A DNA stretch of 64,000 nt from contig CAZDET010000008.1 of the NCBI GenBank assembly GCA_964504335.1, positions 48,448-112,447 on the forward strand, given 5' to 3'. Source of the stretch: CAZDET01 sp964504335 (GTDB lineage Bacteria > Bacteroidota > Bacteroidia > Chitinophagales > Saprospiraceae). How positions within the stretch are numbered: the first letter of the stretch is position 1; every line of letters begins with the position of its first letter. Below, one piece after another: positions 1 to 9,017 of the stretch. A program made the translations under genes and the position numbers. Below the pieces are notes generated by a model. That model was not told the origin of the DNA. It ran no database searches and worked only from the letters and a program-made list of their open reading frames with translations.

Positions 1-759
1 GATCGAATCTGGCATATACTACTGCTGCTGGCCGTGCTTTTTCCCTTTGTATTTCTCGGCCTGTTGTCCTTGGCGCGCCAATGGGCCTTCCCCGCGATAT
101 TGCCGCCGGAATGGTCCCTTTCTCCCTGGCAGACAGCTCTGGGCTCGAACGGAAATTTAGGGCAAAGCGTATTGCTGTCCTTAGGACTGGCCATTTCGGT
201 GGCGCTTTTGGCAACCAGTTTGGGATTTATCTCCGCAAAAATTCTGGGTCAGACCGAATACGGCAAGCAACTTTTGCAGATCGCCTACCTGCCCTACGTG
301 TTTTCGCCGGTCATCCTGGCAGCCTGCTTGCAGTACTATTTCCTGCGGCTCGGCCTGAGCGGCCGGCCCGGAGGGGTATTATTGGCCCAATTTTTCATTG
401 CTTACCCGTTTGCCGTCATCCTGTTTACCAGTTTCTGGAACCATCGGATGTACGCTATGGAACAGCTGGCCGCCACGCTGGGAGCATCGTCCTTCCAGAC
501 GTACCTGCGGGTTTTGTTGCCGTTGGCCAAAGGCCCGCTGTTAATTGGCTTTTTCCAGACGTTTTTGGTCTCTTGGTTCGAATATGGCCTTACTAACCTG
601 CTCGGCGTTGGGAAGGTGCAAACGCTCCCCGTCAAGGTATTCCAATTTGTAAATGAGGCCAATATCTACTATGCGGCGATGGCGGGTTGCCTGCTGGCGC
701 TGCCTCCGGTGGTATTGCTGTGGATCAATAAACGATACGTATTCATTGAGCGCTCCTAG
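1..759 (+). CDS. ABC transporter permease, 5' partial
   Basis: Inner-membrane permease of a binding-protein-dependent importer. The reading frame is open from base 1, so the gene begins left of the window; the GTG at 34 is only an internal codon. Five or so hydrophobic segments are visible, and the cytoplasmic EAA loop that docks on the ATPase is present around bases 461-530 (AATLGASSFQTYLRVLLP). This layout fits the iron/thiamine/polyamine importer class; the substrate cannot be told. The ATPase gene follows 4 bases after the stop. Unsure: whether the missing part is a second fused permease half, as in FbpB and ThiP types. Confidence 0.8.
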   Translation, partial: DRIWHILLLLAVLFPFVFLGLLSLARQWAFPAILPPEWSLSPWQTALGSNGNLGQSVLLSLGLAISVALLATSLGFISAKILGQTEYGKQLLQIAYLPYVFSPVILAACLQYYFLRLGLSGRPGGVLLAQFFIAYPFAVILFTSFWNHRMYAMEQLAATLGASSFQTYLRVLLPLAKGPLLIGFFQTFLVSWFEYGLTNLLGVGKVQTLPVKVFQFVNEANIYYAAMAGCLLALPPVVLLWINKRYVFIERS

Positions 760-763
760 TGGT

Positions 764-1510
764 ATGAGTTTACTCCGCGTTGAAGACATTTCGAAGCAGT
801 TTGGTCGGGAACAGGTTCTGAAGAATTGTTCCCTGGAAGTCGCATCCCGGGAAATCCTTAGCGTGTTGGGTCGATCGGGGAGTGGTAAGACGACGTTGCT
901 AAAAATCATTGCCGGTCTGGAACGCGCGGATGCCGGTACGGTAGCGCTGGATGGCCAGTCGGTCGATTCGATTCCCGCCCACCGTAGGGAGATGGTGTAC
1001 CTCTACCAGGAGGCACTCCTATTCCCTCATTTGAGTGTTTGGGAAAACATCGCGTTCGGATTACGCCTGCGCAAACAGTCCGAATCAGACATTCGTCATC
1101 GTACGGACCGCATGCTCCTCGACCTCGATCTGACGGAACACGCCCGAAAAGCCCCCGAACAATTGTCGGGGGGGCAGCGCCAGCGCGTCGCCTTCGGCCG
1201 TGCGCTCGTGATCAACCCCCGGGTGCTGTTGCTCGACGAGCCCTTCGGGGCACTCGACAGCGAAACCCGTACAGATATGCAGGCGCTGTATCTGCGCATC
1301 AGTAAGCAGTACCAAATGACTACCATACTGGTCACTCACGATTTAAAAGAAGCCGTACGCATGGGCGACCGCCTGGCAGTAATGGAATCGGGGCAACTGC
1401 GCCATTACGCCAGCCGCAACGAATTTATTGCCGATGCCCGAACGGGTGTACAACGAGAAATGGCGTTCTGGCAACAGTTCCGATCCGATCTCTCAGCCGA
1501 ATCGGATTGA
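764..1510 (+). CDS. ABC transporter ATP-binding protein
   Basis: Cytoplasmic ATPase that should power the permease just upstream. 248 aa from the ATG at 764; the longer open frame from 653 overlaps the permease and is not used. Walker A GRSGSGKTT is at residues 36-44, the ABC signature LSGGQRQR starts at residue 134, Walker B VLLLDEP near 154, and the switch His is in VTHD near 190. It ends soon after the core domain, so it lacks the long C-terminal regulatory domain of FbpC or PotA. Substrate unknown; iron(III), thiamine or a polyamine would be typical. The next gene starts 17 bases downstream, which suggests one operon. Confidence 0.85.
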   Translation: MSLLRVEDISKQFGREQVLKNCSLEVASREILSVLGRSGSGKTTLLKIIAGLERADAGTVALDGQSVDSIPAHRREMVYLYQEALLFPHLSVWENIAFGLRLRKQSESDIRHRTDRMLLDLDLTEHARKAPEQLSGGQRQRVAFGRALVINPRVLLLDEPFGALDSETRTDMQALYLRISKQYQMTTILVTHDLKEAVRMGDRLAVMESGQLRHYASRNEFIADARTGVQREMAFWQQFRSDLSAESD

Positions 1511-1527
1511 ATGCGTTATTAATCACA

Positions 1528-2472
1528 ATGAAGATGAATTTCGACCACATAGAATCCGTGTACTGGGTATTTACCCAGTTGTGCAACGACGAATGCGACC
1601 ACTGCTACAATCTCTCCGGCCCGCGCGGTGCCCGGCTGACGGAAGAGGAGTGCATGCAAATCATCGATAACCTGCCTGCTCAAATGGATCGGCTCATCCT
1701 GTCGGGCGGAGAACCGCTGGCGGAACGCAAGTTGCTGTACAAGCTCCTCGATCGCCTGCGGGAGCGCTTTGCCGACCGGGTGCAGATCATGCTGCAAACC
1801 AACGGTGACCTGCTCAACGAAAAGATCCTCGACACCCTCATCGACAAGGGTGTTACCCGATTCGACATCGCCAGCATCGATCGCTTCCACAAGCACGCCG
1901 GTGCACGCCTAATGGAACTGGCCGATTTATTCGAATCGCGCGGTGTCAATGGAGAGGATAAAGATCCGCTCGTGGAAAAGGAAAATTACCTCCCCGACAA
2001 CCCGCTCAGCTGGGGCTACTGGGGGGCCAACGAGGATATGTGGCTAGGTGGCAACTGGGCACGGGGCCGCGCCCTGGAAAAAGACATCTGGAAGCGCGAC
2101 CCCGACCACAACTTCTGCACCATCCTGTCGGGAGCCCGCAACTTTCTCGGGGGCTACACCGACATCCCCCAGGAAATCAGCATCCAGCTTTGGCGGATTA
2201 ACCCCTGTTGCCCCGGTACTAAATTTCCGATGGGCGATGCCCGGGTGGAAAAAGTCGCGGACGTCCTCGCCCGCATTGCCGAACACCCTGTTTTCCAGCG
2301 GCTAAATGAAGGCGACCCTTTCCGCATGGGCGAATCGATGGGAGTATCAGAGGAAACGGCCCGGCAGCGCAACGCCGAGCTCCAAAATGTCTGCTTGTAT
2401 TGCGATGAATTCTTTGGCCGGCACATGCAGGCCTTTAACCCGGAGACCTTCGTTGAATTGCCCGTGGTTTAA
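1528..2472 (+). CDS. radical SAM protein
   Basis: Predicted radical SAM enzyme of unknown substrate, 314 aa from the ATG at 1528 (a TTG at 1507 would overlap the ATPase stop; an ATG at 1534 is also possible). The SAM-binding iron-sulfur motif CX3CX2C is at Cys19, Cys23 and Cys26, followed by a LSGGEP motif typical of the family's GGE loop. The C-terminal third carries further cysteines (a CC pair in INPCCPG and a CLYC pair) that could bind an auxiliary cluster, as in SPASM/twitch proteins. It follows the ABC importer genes closely and ends 6 bases from the convergent dehydrogenase gene. Its link to the transporter is inference. Confidence 0.8.
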   Translation: MKMNFDHIESVYWVFTQLCNDECDHCYNLSGPRGARLTEEECMQIIDNLPAQMDRLILSGGEPLAERKLLYKLLDRLRERFADRVQIMLQTNGDLLNEKILDTLIDKGVTRFDIASIDRFHKHAGARLMELADLFESRGVNGEDKDPLVEKENYLPDNPLSWGYWGANEDMWLGGNWARGRALEKDIWKRDPDHNFCTILSGARNFLGGYTDIPQEISIQLWRINPCCPGTKFPMGDARVEKVADVLARIAEHPVFQRLNEGDPFRMGESMGVSEETARQRNAELQNVCLYCDEFFGRHMQAFNPETFVELPVV

Positions 2473-2478
2473 TCTTAC

Positions 2479-3330
2479 TCACTTCTTTTCCGGATAAATC
2501 CCCTTGCCGATCATTCGGTCTAGCATTCGGGCCGGAAGCAACCGAGGCAGGGTATACCGCTTGAATTTATCCTTTACCGGCGCGTAGCGCACCTTTGGGC
2601 GATCCGTGGTTTGAATGTGTAATAGCAACTCGCCGATTTCTTCGGGTGGCATGCCATTTCGGCCTCCCTTCACGAAGCTTCTGAGAAACCGATGCAGGGC
2701 ATCGAAATAGTCCGTCTCTGCATAAGGGGTGGGATCGACCCCTTTATCCCAAATGGGAGTGGCTACCGAGCCGGGTCCCACCAAAATCACATCGATACCG
2801 TAGAGTAACAACTCGCGGCGCAGGCTGGCGGTGATGCCCTCCAGGGCGTGTTTCGTGCCGGCGTAGGCTCCCACGAAAGGGCCGGCCACTCTGCCCCCCA
2901 CAGACCCAATATTTATAATCTTTCCAGGAGTGTAGGGATAATCAGCCTCCGCGCCAAGTAACGGCAAAAAAGCCTTGGTGACGCGCAACAGCCCGAAGAT
3001 ATTTACCTCGAAGTGACGTTCGATTTCGGCCATTGGCTGATACTGAAGCGGGCCGCCGATGGCGATTCCCGCATTGTTGATCAAGCCGCCCAGCCCCTGG
3101 TTTCCCAGAACGGTACGAACCGTTTCCACGGCACTTTCGACGGCTGCTTCGTCCGTTACGTCCATGAGGAGCGGGTGGATATGGTCGCCGAGTTCTGTGC
3201 GCAGCCGCTCGCCATCGGCGGTCTTTCGCACCGTTCCGAACACGGTGAATCCGGCACGGCAGAAAGATTGCGCAGCGGCGTAACCAATGCCGGTAGAAGC
3301 GCCGGTAATGACAATTGTTTTCGCTCGCAT
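2479..3330 (-). CDS. short-chain dehydrogenase/reductase (SDR)
   Basis: NAD(P)-dependent oxidoreductase of the classical SDR family, 283 aa. The cofactor loop TGASTGIG lies at residues 9-16, the NNAG motif near 88, the catalytic Ser in the IGSVGG strand, and the catalytic pair Tyr/Lys in YAGTK. The C-terminal extension of about 60 residues after the core is common in SDRs acting on retinol-like or steroid-like lipids, but the substrate cannot be inferred. Start is the ATG at 3330, immediately before the cofactor-binding strand. It is convergent with the radical SAM gene and appears to be transcribed alone. Confidence 0.88.
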   Translation of the reverse strand: MRAKTIVITGASTGIGYAAAQSFCRAGFTVFGTVRKTADGERLRTELGDHIHPLLMDVTDEAAVESAVETVRTVLGNQGLGGLINNAGIAIGGPLQYQPMAEIERHFEVNIFGLLRVTKAFLPLLGAEADYPYTPGKIINIGSVGGRVAGPFVGAYAGTKHALEGITASLRRELLLYGIDVILVGPGSVATPIWDKGVDPTPYAETDYFDALHRFLRSFVKGGRNGMPPEEIGELLLHIQTTDRPKVRYAPVKDKFKRYTLPRLLPARMLDRMIGKGIYPEKK

Positions 3331-3477
3331 ATCTTTGGTGCTATTGAGCTGGTCAATATAAACAATTCACCGGCAGTGATCATTACCCTGTATATTTGGA
3401 AGAACAGGATAGGTGCATCAAATGCCGGGGCCGTCAAATAAACTCACTGAACATGGCATGTACTCCCAACGCCCCGG

Positions 3478-3626
3478 TCGGTTGTCGGGTCCGGCCCGCC
3501 GCACACCATGTGGGTGGGTATAAATAAAATGGCCCACCCACCTTACCTGCCAACCCGGAGGGCTACAGGCAGCCGAGGCGTGCGCTGCGCACGCGGCTAC
3601 CAGCAATGTGAACGGCCGTTTGAAAA
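3478..3626. repeat. dispersed intergenic repeat, copy A
   Basis: About 150 bases that match 29427-29575 in the same orientation at roughly 80% identity by eye, with a perfectly shared stretch at the right end (ctaccagcaatgtgaacggc). The unit carries an internal inverted repeat (gcgtgcgctgcgcacgc) and a second one around ggtgggt/acccacc. It occupies most of the 440-base gap between the SDR gene and the FKBP gene. Short open frames on its minus strand are not supported as genes. The remainder of the gap (3331-3477 and 3627-3769) holds nothing I recognise. Confidence 0.75.
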
Positions 3627-3769
3627 GTGGGCTATTTTATGAGAATCGCTGCCCGTAGGGCAACTCTTGGATGGTCGTACAAAGATAGGCGGTTGAAGCC
3701 TTACAAGCAAGCCTTCGTTTGCCCGAATTCAAACAGATGCGTTTATTCCATCATTAGCATTTTCTGACT

Positions 3770-4279
3770 ATGATCGTCGAGCCGCAACACGTCATTACCA
3801 TTACCTACGAATTGCGCAATGGCAGCGCCGAGGGCGAGCTGCTCGAACGCATGGACGTCCATTATCCCTTCATCTTTCTCTACGGCACCGGTAAGTTGCT
3901 GCCCGCCTTCGAACGGCACCTGGCCGGTCTGAGCCCCCACGACACCTTCGATTTCATACTCACTCCCGAGGAAGGTTACGGCCCCATCCGCTCCGAAAAC
4001 ATCGTCGATGTTCCCATCCACCTGTTCCATGATGAGCAAGACCGATTGGCCGAAGAAATCCTGATCCGAGGGAACTTCGTCGCGCTCACCGATGATCAGG
4101 GAGAAACCCACAACGGCAAAATCGTCCGCTGGGACGATGAGCAGGTACGCGTCGATTTTAACCACGCCATGGCCGGGAAAACGCTTCACTTCAAGGGGAC
4201 CGTCCTACACATTCGTCCTGCTACGGTCGATGAACTGGTGCGCCAGCACTACATTCAAGATGATGGGCTGAGGGGGTAA
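3770..4279 (+). CDS. FKBP-type peptidyl-prolyl isomerase, SlyD-like
   Basis: Cytoplasmic peptidyl-prolyl cis-trans isomerase and chaperone of the SlyD type, 169 aa. The pattern fits: an N-terminal FKBP half with the FLYGTGKLLPAFE strand-helix, the LTPEEGYGP motif around residues 64-72, an inserted chaperone flap, and a return to the FKBP core at HAMAGKTLHFKGTV. The metal-binding His-rich tail of E. coli SlyD is absent. No signal peptide. Transcribed alone, between two gaps. Function as a folding helper is from family knowledge; its client proteins are unknown. Confidence 0.88.
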   Translation: MIVEPQHVITITYELRNGSAEGELLERMDVHYPFIFLYGTGKLLPAFERHLAGLSPHDTFDFILTPEEGYGPIRSENIVDVPIHLFHDEQDRLAEEILIRGNFVALTDDQGETHNGKIVRWDDEQVRVDFNHAMAGKTLHFKGTVLHIRPATVDELVRQHYIQDDGLRG

Positions 4280-4365
4280 TGTGGCGATGTGCCAATGTGG
4301 CGATGTGGCGATGTGTCAAAGTCAATAAATTGTCTCATTGACCTATTGACCCATTGGCAAATTGA

Positions 4366-5442
4366 TCATCGCTTGCGCACAATCTCCATCTTGCCACCCA
4401 GGCTAACGGGGTCGCTGCGACGGGCAAAGGCGCGACGGGCGGCAGCTGGCTCGGCCGATTTGTAGGCTTGCCAGGAGGGATAACCCGCTTCTAGGGCAAG
4501 CACTTCGCGCAGCACTTCGTGGAAGGTCCCTGGGTCGTAGTAGCGTTGGGGCTGCCCTACGGGAAGAGCTTCGGCGGCGCGGCGGGCCGCTCCGCTGGCA
4601 TCGGCGGCACGGGGCTGGAAATCCATACTCTGACCACGCTCGCGGAGCCGCTCGTCGGTGAGGCGATTCATGGCGTAGGCCATATTGCGGCGGGCGTCAT
4701 CGGAGTTAACTTCCATATCGACGCGGCGCTGCGCGGGCTGGTAAGCTTCCGCCTGGTAGCGGTCGCCGCTCCCCCAACTACCGAAGGAGGCGCGGTGCAC
4801 GACCGCCCGTTCTTCCAGGGCCGGGGCAGCTTGTTCTTCTTGCAGCGCCAGGTAGGTTTCGGCATCGAATCGAGCCAGATCATAGGTATCGAATATGCGC
4901 AAAAGGTCGTATCGATCGAAATGCTGCTGGGCGCGGAGGCCTTCAAACCACTTACCGCTATTGGCGGAGTACTTGTAGTAGCGCGACCACATGCGCTTGT
5001 CACTCCCCTTCAGTTGATCCAGCGGCATAACCACCCGCTCGATAAAATCATCCGACGGATGCAGGTAACCGGATTCCAGCTGCGCGATGCCCAAGCTCAG
5101 ACTGACCCCTGCCGGCACCCCGGATCGTACGGCTTCCAGCACGGCAATACGGGCGTGCTGCTCTAGCCACGACTCCACCTGACTATCCGAAGAGGCCGGC
5201 GATGGAGTCGACGTTGGCGCACGACGGGACGACGAAGCGTAGCTGCGGACTTCCGGACTTCCCGTCGATTGGAAGTGCTGCGATTCGTCAATGCGCGCTA
5301 CGGAAGAGGGCTCCTCCCATTCGTGTAGATACTCGGAGGGGGCTGCCGTATCTTGTGCGAACCGATAATTATTTTTGTACAAATATCCCGCCACCAAAAA
5401 TACGGTGGTGATAAATCCTAGCAGGGAAAATACTCCTTTCAT
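4366..5442 (-). CDS. diverged glucosaminidase-domain protein
   Basis: 358 aa with one N-terminal membrane anchor (residues 4-23), then a Ser/Pro/Thr-rich linker to about 85. A segment at about 95-125 (GVSLSLGIAQLESG) aligns with the catalytic helix of the next gene's glucosaminidase domain, and YDLLRIFDTYDLARFD aligns with that domain's C-terminal end (QQLAYLINTYELNRFD). Between them the usual N-H/Y-F-G-I motif is missing, so hydrolytic activity is doubtful although the Glu of QLES is kept. The remaining 150 residues are Ala/Arg-rich and unrecognised. Same orientation as the paralogue that begins at 6449, which suggests an operon. Confidence 0.6.
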   Translation of the reverse strand: MKGVFSLLGFITTVFLVAGYLYKNNYRFAQDTAAPSEYLHEWEEPSSVARIDESQHFQSTGSPEVRSYASSSRRAPTSTPSPASSDSQVESWLEQHARIAVLEAVRSGVPAGVSLSLGIAQLESGYLHPSDDFIERVVMPLDQLKGSDKRMWSRYYKYSANSGKWFEGLRAQQHFDRYDLLRIFDTYDLARFDAETYLALQEEQAAPALEERAVVHRASFGSWGSGDRYQAEAYQPAQRRVDMEVNSDDARRNMAYAMNRLTDERLRERGQSMDFQPRAADASGAARRAAEALPVGQPQRYYDPGTFHEVLREVLALEAGYPSWQAYKSAEPAAARRAFARRSDPVSLGGKMEIVRKR

Positions 5443-5471
5443 AAGCGCTGTATTGAAGATTCGGCTCTAGC

Positions 5472-6449
5472 TTAATAGGCCGAAAGTGCATTCTGCCTGA
5501 AAGCAACCGCTACATCAAAACGGTTGAGTTCATAAGTGTTTATCAAATACGCCAATTGTTGGTGATAGTTGGGGGCCGTGGCGTATCCGGCCATTTTCAG
5601 TCCGGCAGCTTGTGCTGCAAAATAAGGGATTCGGGTTGCACCGTCGAAATATTTCTCGGCCGCAATGCCCGAAACCGGCTCAAATAGCTCGGCCGCGGTG
5701 CGAATATCGACCTCCTCCCCAATGGGAAAGGTCGACCAAATCCAGGAATAGCAGCCCTTGCGGGGCCATTCACAGGGTCGGGTCAGTAAATCGGAATGCC
5801 GCGCATAACTATCTGCTACCGATTCGTATACTTCGAAGCGATCGTAGGCGACGTCGTCGTGGAATTGCCATACTCCAATTGCCGGCGACGAAAACGCGAA
5901 GTCGGCATCTACCAACGTCGTAAATTGCCGGTTCTTTATCTTTTCGCGCGCGGAGGGGCGGTGCCTGGCCTTGATGCCAAAGTGGTTATTGGTGCGTTTA
6001 GCTAGTGCGGATGTACCGGAAGCAGATTCCAAAATGCCCTGTGCCAGCGTAATGCTTACGGGTATCCCCGAGCGAAGCATCTCCCGAATGGCCGCCAGCT
6101 TGTACTGATCGATGTAATCGAGGGGACGACCGGCCGCTTTCAGACGAGCTTCCGAAAACCCCGAGGTGCGCAATTTTTCCTCGACGTCGGCGCGTTTCCA
6201 AACCGCATCGAGTTGGCGCAGATCGGCCCGGCGGGGGCGGGCATCAATCCGGCTGAGCGTCGTGAAATCAATCTCTGCGGCCGCCCGCCGAATAACTTGC
6301 CAGCCCTGCAGGTAGGTATCGGTCAGCTCGTAGATAATGGGGATATCCGCCTGGAGGGTATCACCGCGCTCGTGCAAATACTCCGTCACCAGCCAAACGG
6401 CCGCTATCCATAAGAGTAGTATCCATCCTGCACGAAGAACGCGGTTCAT
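5472..6449 (-). CDS. membrane-anchored glucosaminidase (GH73-like)
   Basis: Probable peptidoglycan hydrolase cutting the glycan chain, 325 aa from the ATG at 6449; a start at 6467 would only add six residues before the anchor. One N-terminal membrane segment, then the domain from about residue 110: TLAQGILESASG holds the expected catalytic Glu, followed by NNHFGIKA, the second family motif, and the terminal helix YLINTYELNRFD. Should face the periplasm. The diverged paralogue follows 29 bases downstream on the same strand. The family role is cell separation or wall remodelling; the specific role here is unknown. Confidence 0.82.
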   Translation of the reverse strand: MNRVLRAGWILLLWIAAVWLVTEYLHERGDTLQADIPIIYELTDTYLQGWQVIRRAAAEIDFTTLSRIDARPRRADLRQLDAVWKRADVEEKLRTSGFSEARLKAAGRPLDYIDQYKLAAIREMLRSGIPVSITLAQGILESASGTSALAKRTNNHFGIKARHRPSAREKIKNRQFTTLVDADFAFSSPAIGVWQFHDDVAYDRFEVYESVADSYARHSDLLTRPCEWPRKGCYSWIWSTFPIGEEVDIRTAAELFEPVSGIAAEKYFDGATRIPYFAAQAAGLKMAGYATAPNYHQQLAYLINTYELNRFDVAVAFRQNALSAY

Positions 6450-6590
6450 AATATTTTGACAAATCAACGGAGCTAAAATAATAGGATATCATCAGAATAC
6501 ATATCGAATTTCCATTCATCTTTTTAAACACCCTGCAGCTCTTGTAAATTTATTGCGCTTTAACAGCCGTTCTTACAAAAACACGAAATC

Positions 6591-7031
6591 ATGATGAGTA
6601 AGCTAAACACAACCTCTGTTTCCCTGCTTGGCCTGTTGCTGGCCTTCACCCTGCTCGCAGTTAGCTGCGAAAACGACGCGGCCGTCCCCATGGAACAATC
6701 GGCCGACGATTTCGAAGCATTCTACCACCAATTTCTGACCGATGAAGACTACCAGATGGCCCACATCGTCTTTCCACTTGAGGGCATCCCCGCGGGCGTT
6801 GAATCCGAAGCTGAAATGATCGGTTTCAAGTGGCAGCCCGAAGACTGGATGCCCCACCGCCCGATGGACCCGATCGAAAGCGGTTTCGAAAGTGAGTTTG
6901 TCGAACTCGAGCCGGGGCTAATGGTCGAGCGTATTGTCCATCACAGTGGCTCCTATGGCATGATGCGGCGCTTTGCCCGCTTCGGCAACGAATGGTATCT
7001 GATCTACTACGCGGGGATGAATGCGATCTAA
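6591..7031 (+). CDS. small lipoprotein, unknown function
   Basis: 146 aa with a lipoprotein signal peptide: hydrophobic core to LLAVSC, so the lipid-bound Cys is residue 26. The mature part is acidic and has a pattern of short strands (FYHQFLTDEDYQMAHIVFPL) that resembles the DUF4348 lipoproteins of Bacteroidota, but this is a weak call from memory. ATGATG gives two possible starts one codon apart; the first is used. It is divergent from the glucosaminidase at 6449 and convergent with the one ending at 7035, only 3 bases away, so it sits inside the cell-wall hydrolase group. Confidence 0.72.
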   Translation: MMSKLNTTSVSLLGLLLAFTLLAVSCENDAAVPMEQSADDFEAFYHQFLTDEDYQMAHIVFPLEGIPAGVESEAEMIGFKWQPEDWMPHRPMDPIESGFESEFVELEPGLMVERIVHHSGSYGMMRRFARFGNEWYLIYYAGMNAI

Positions 7032-7034
7032 TTC

Positions 7035-7820
7035 CTACAGACCGGCCAGGCCGAGCTGGGATTCTACGCTGTGTACGCGCGCGATCCACTCGTGGTCGCT
7101 GCGCGGATCGCATTGCACGCACAAGTTGTTGATGGGGTAACCACTCCAGGTGTTGATCACAGAATCGCTGGAGTAGGGCACCCCCGGCAACTGTAGAGCG
7201 AAAAAGGGCTCATCCACCGGGGCATCCCAGTAGGGCCAACCGGTGCGCCGTTCGTAGTCGATGGCCCGAACCACGCGCTCCCCCGCATCGGGCAGCCGCT
7301 CCAGAAAGTGGCGGTTGTAGATCGTATGGATGAACATCCATAGCGAATCTTCGAAATCGTCAAAGACGTAAAAATAGGTGTGCTCCGGATCGCGGTAGGA
7401 AACTGCCTCGCAGTATTCGAAGCGATCGCACATCCATTCCTTGCTGGCCACGCGGATGCCGAAATAATTAGAGGCGTTATTGCACAAGCGCGAACTCCCC
7501 CAGTAGGTTTCGCGCGCGGCCTTTGCCAGTAGTAGGCGCCAATCGAGCAGGTAGCGTCTGCCGTACTCCTTACACAAATCGGCGTGCTCGAGGTAAAACG
7601 CCTCTTTCAGCGCTTCCTCCAGGGCCGTCGGGGTGGTGGCCGATCGCGCCGACTTCAAGCAAAACCGCCCATTCGGCAGGCGCTCGATAATATCCGGACG
7701 GTTGCCGTACCACCCCTCCAGTACGTCTTGTACCGTCAATACAGTGCGATCCGGCAATTGGGCGCAGAGGGGCGTCGCTACCCCCCATACAACCACCAAT
7801 ATAAAGGCAATGTACTTCAT
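7035..7820 (-). CDS. secreted glucosaminidase
   Basis: Exported peptidoglycan hydrolase, 261 aa. An N-terminal signal peptide ends at about residue 20 (ATPLCAQ). The glucosaminidase domain spans roughly 80-210, with the catalytic Glu in AARETYWGSS and the motif NNASNYFGIRV; the rest of the domain (DDFEDSLWMF, then a Tyr/Trp-rich end) is recognisable. Four or five cysteines in the mature protein could form disulfides. It is the third glucosaminidase-type gene within 3.5 kb and is distinct in sequence from the other two, so this is an old paralogue set, not a fresh tandem duplication. Confidence 0.78.
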   Translation of the reverse strand: MKYIAFILVVVWGVATPLCAQLPDRTVLTVQDVLEGWYGNRPDIIERLPNGRFCLKSARSATTPTALEEALKEAFYLEHADLCKEYGRRYLLDWRLLLAKAARETYWGSSRLCNNASNYFGIRVASKEWMCDRFEYCEAVSYRDPEHTYFYVFDDFEDSLWMFIHTIYNRHFLERLPDAGERVVRAIDYERRTGWPYWDAPVDEPFFALQLPGVPYSSDSVINTWSGYPINNLCVQCDPRSDHEWIARVHSVESQLGLAGL

Positions 7821-8255
7821 GTGCTGAGGCTTTTCCAGGGTTGAATAATACCTTCTTGGATATTGATCTGGGAATGCACCCGCACAAATGAGACGCAGCC
7901 GGAAGCTGCCGTGTGGCGCGTGCGTTGGTAGAAGTTGCCAGCCGACAAATACGATGTCAGCAATGGTTAAAAATACTACTGAGATTTATATTTTTATAAT
8001 AATTCATTTCCCTTTCCTATCTTTGTATAGAGCTGATATCCTTTAGCCACCAGGATCCTCCCACATCTAGCACTATCGATTTTTCCCATTTGAACCATCC
8101 AAAGCGTTATGTGTTTTCGAGGTTCGGCAGAAATTGCGATCTTAGAACACCATTGATGGGAACTGATTTGCACCCGAAAGACTTTACGTATCCGGTCATT
8201 TCCCTCCCGTGACCATATCCTCAATTGGTAAGCAACTCACTTAAAAGACGAAGCT
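7821..8255. other. gene-poor gap with candidate promoter
   Basis: 434 bases without a convincing gene. A Bacteroidota -7 box TATCTTTG lies at 8018-8025 on the plus strand and could start transcription of the gene at 8256 with a long leader; a -33 element is not obvious. The stretch 7960-8030 is strongly AT-rich. A 76-codon open frame on the minus strand (7994-8224) has no recognisable features and is not called. Confidence 0.35.
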
Positions 8256-9017
8256 ATGTGCCGGGGTCATCACCTAATGATTACTACTCTTTTGGTATTT
8301 GCAGTTGGCAGTATGCTAAGTGCCCAAAAGTTCCAATTTAGCGTCCAAATGCAGGTGGGCATGTCGAATCTGATGCACGACACGCGATTCGAGAGCACCA
8401 CGCTGCGGAACCTCTACGAAACCGTGGCTATCTCTCATCCGGAGGGCTACGAATGGGAGGAATTCGAAGAAACCTACCAGCTCAGGCAGAGCTTTACGCA
8501 GTTTCGGTACGGCATGTCGCTCACTGCTACGCACCGGACGATTCCACTCATCGTCATCGGAGATATCATGAGTTCCACCTCCACGTACGAGCGGCTATCC
8601 TATGCGGTCACGCTGGGATTTGGCGAAGAGTTTTCCGCTTTCGACGATCAGGTACGCCTCCACATCCTCGGCGGTATGAAGCTGCTCTGGGATAAGGCCT
8701 TCGGCTCCAATACCCTGGTCAACAGCATTGGCCACAGCGAAGCCCGCAGCTTGGTCGCTACCTATTTCGATCCGAAAAAGCCGCTTGGTCAGCAAAACGG
8801 CACGTTGTTCGTGCTGCGCGGCGGCGCCGCCAAAACCCTCGATCGGGACGGTAAATGGTCGATGGGCGGCGAAGCCTACTACGAGCTGGATGTCACTCCC
8901 CGTATCAATCGCGAAAGCCGGATGACTAACGTCGGCCTGCACGTATTCATGCGTTACCACATCAACCGCAAGCCGCAGTACAGCGCCTTCAACAATAATC
9001 CGAATTTCTATTATTGA
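8256..9017 (+). CDS. exported protein, probable outer-membrane barrel
   Basis: 253 aa, not recognised as a named family. The signal peptide ends at SMLSAQ; the ATG at 8256 is preferred because it gives the signal a positively charged start (CRGHH), while the ATG at 8277 would lack it. The mature part is rich in alternating aromatic and polar residues and ends in Tyr-Tyr after NNNPNF, which fits a small outer-membrane beta-barrel; this is inference. The last 51 bases of the gene (8967-9017) are the start of the 268-bp direct repeat, so the 3' end of this gene is duplicated at 25083-25133, without the rest of the gene. Confidence 0.65.
   Translation: MCRGHHLMITTLLVFAVGSMLSAQKFQFSVQMQVGMSNLMHDTRFESTTLRNLYETVAISHPEGYEWEEFEETYQLRQSFTQFRYGMSLTATHRTIPLIVIGDIMSSTSTYERLSYAVTLGFGEEFSAFDDQVRLHILGGMKLLWDKAFGSNTLVNSIGHSEARSLVATYFDPKKPLGQQNGTLFVLRGGAAKTLDRDGKWSMGGEAYYELDVTPRINRESRMTNVGLHVFMRYHINRKPQYSAFNNNPNFYY

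Noticed and set aside
4280..4330. Short tandem gtggcgatgtg-type repeats
   Set aside because: Units are too short and uneven for a CRISPR array and no cas gene is near; likely a simple slippage repeat.
7994..8224. 76-codon minus-strand open frame
   Set aside because: No recognisable motif, lies in an AT-rich promoter-like region, and no supporting neighbour.
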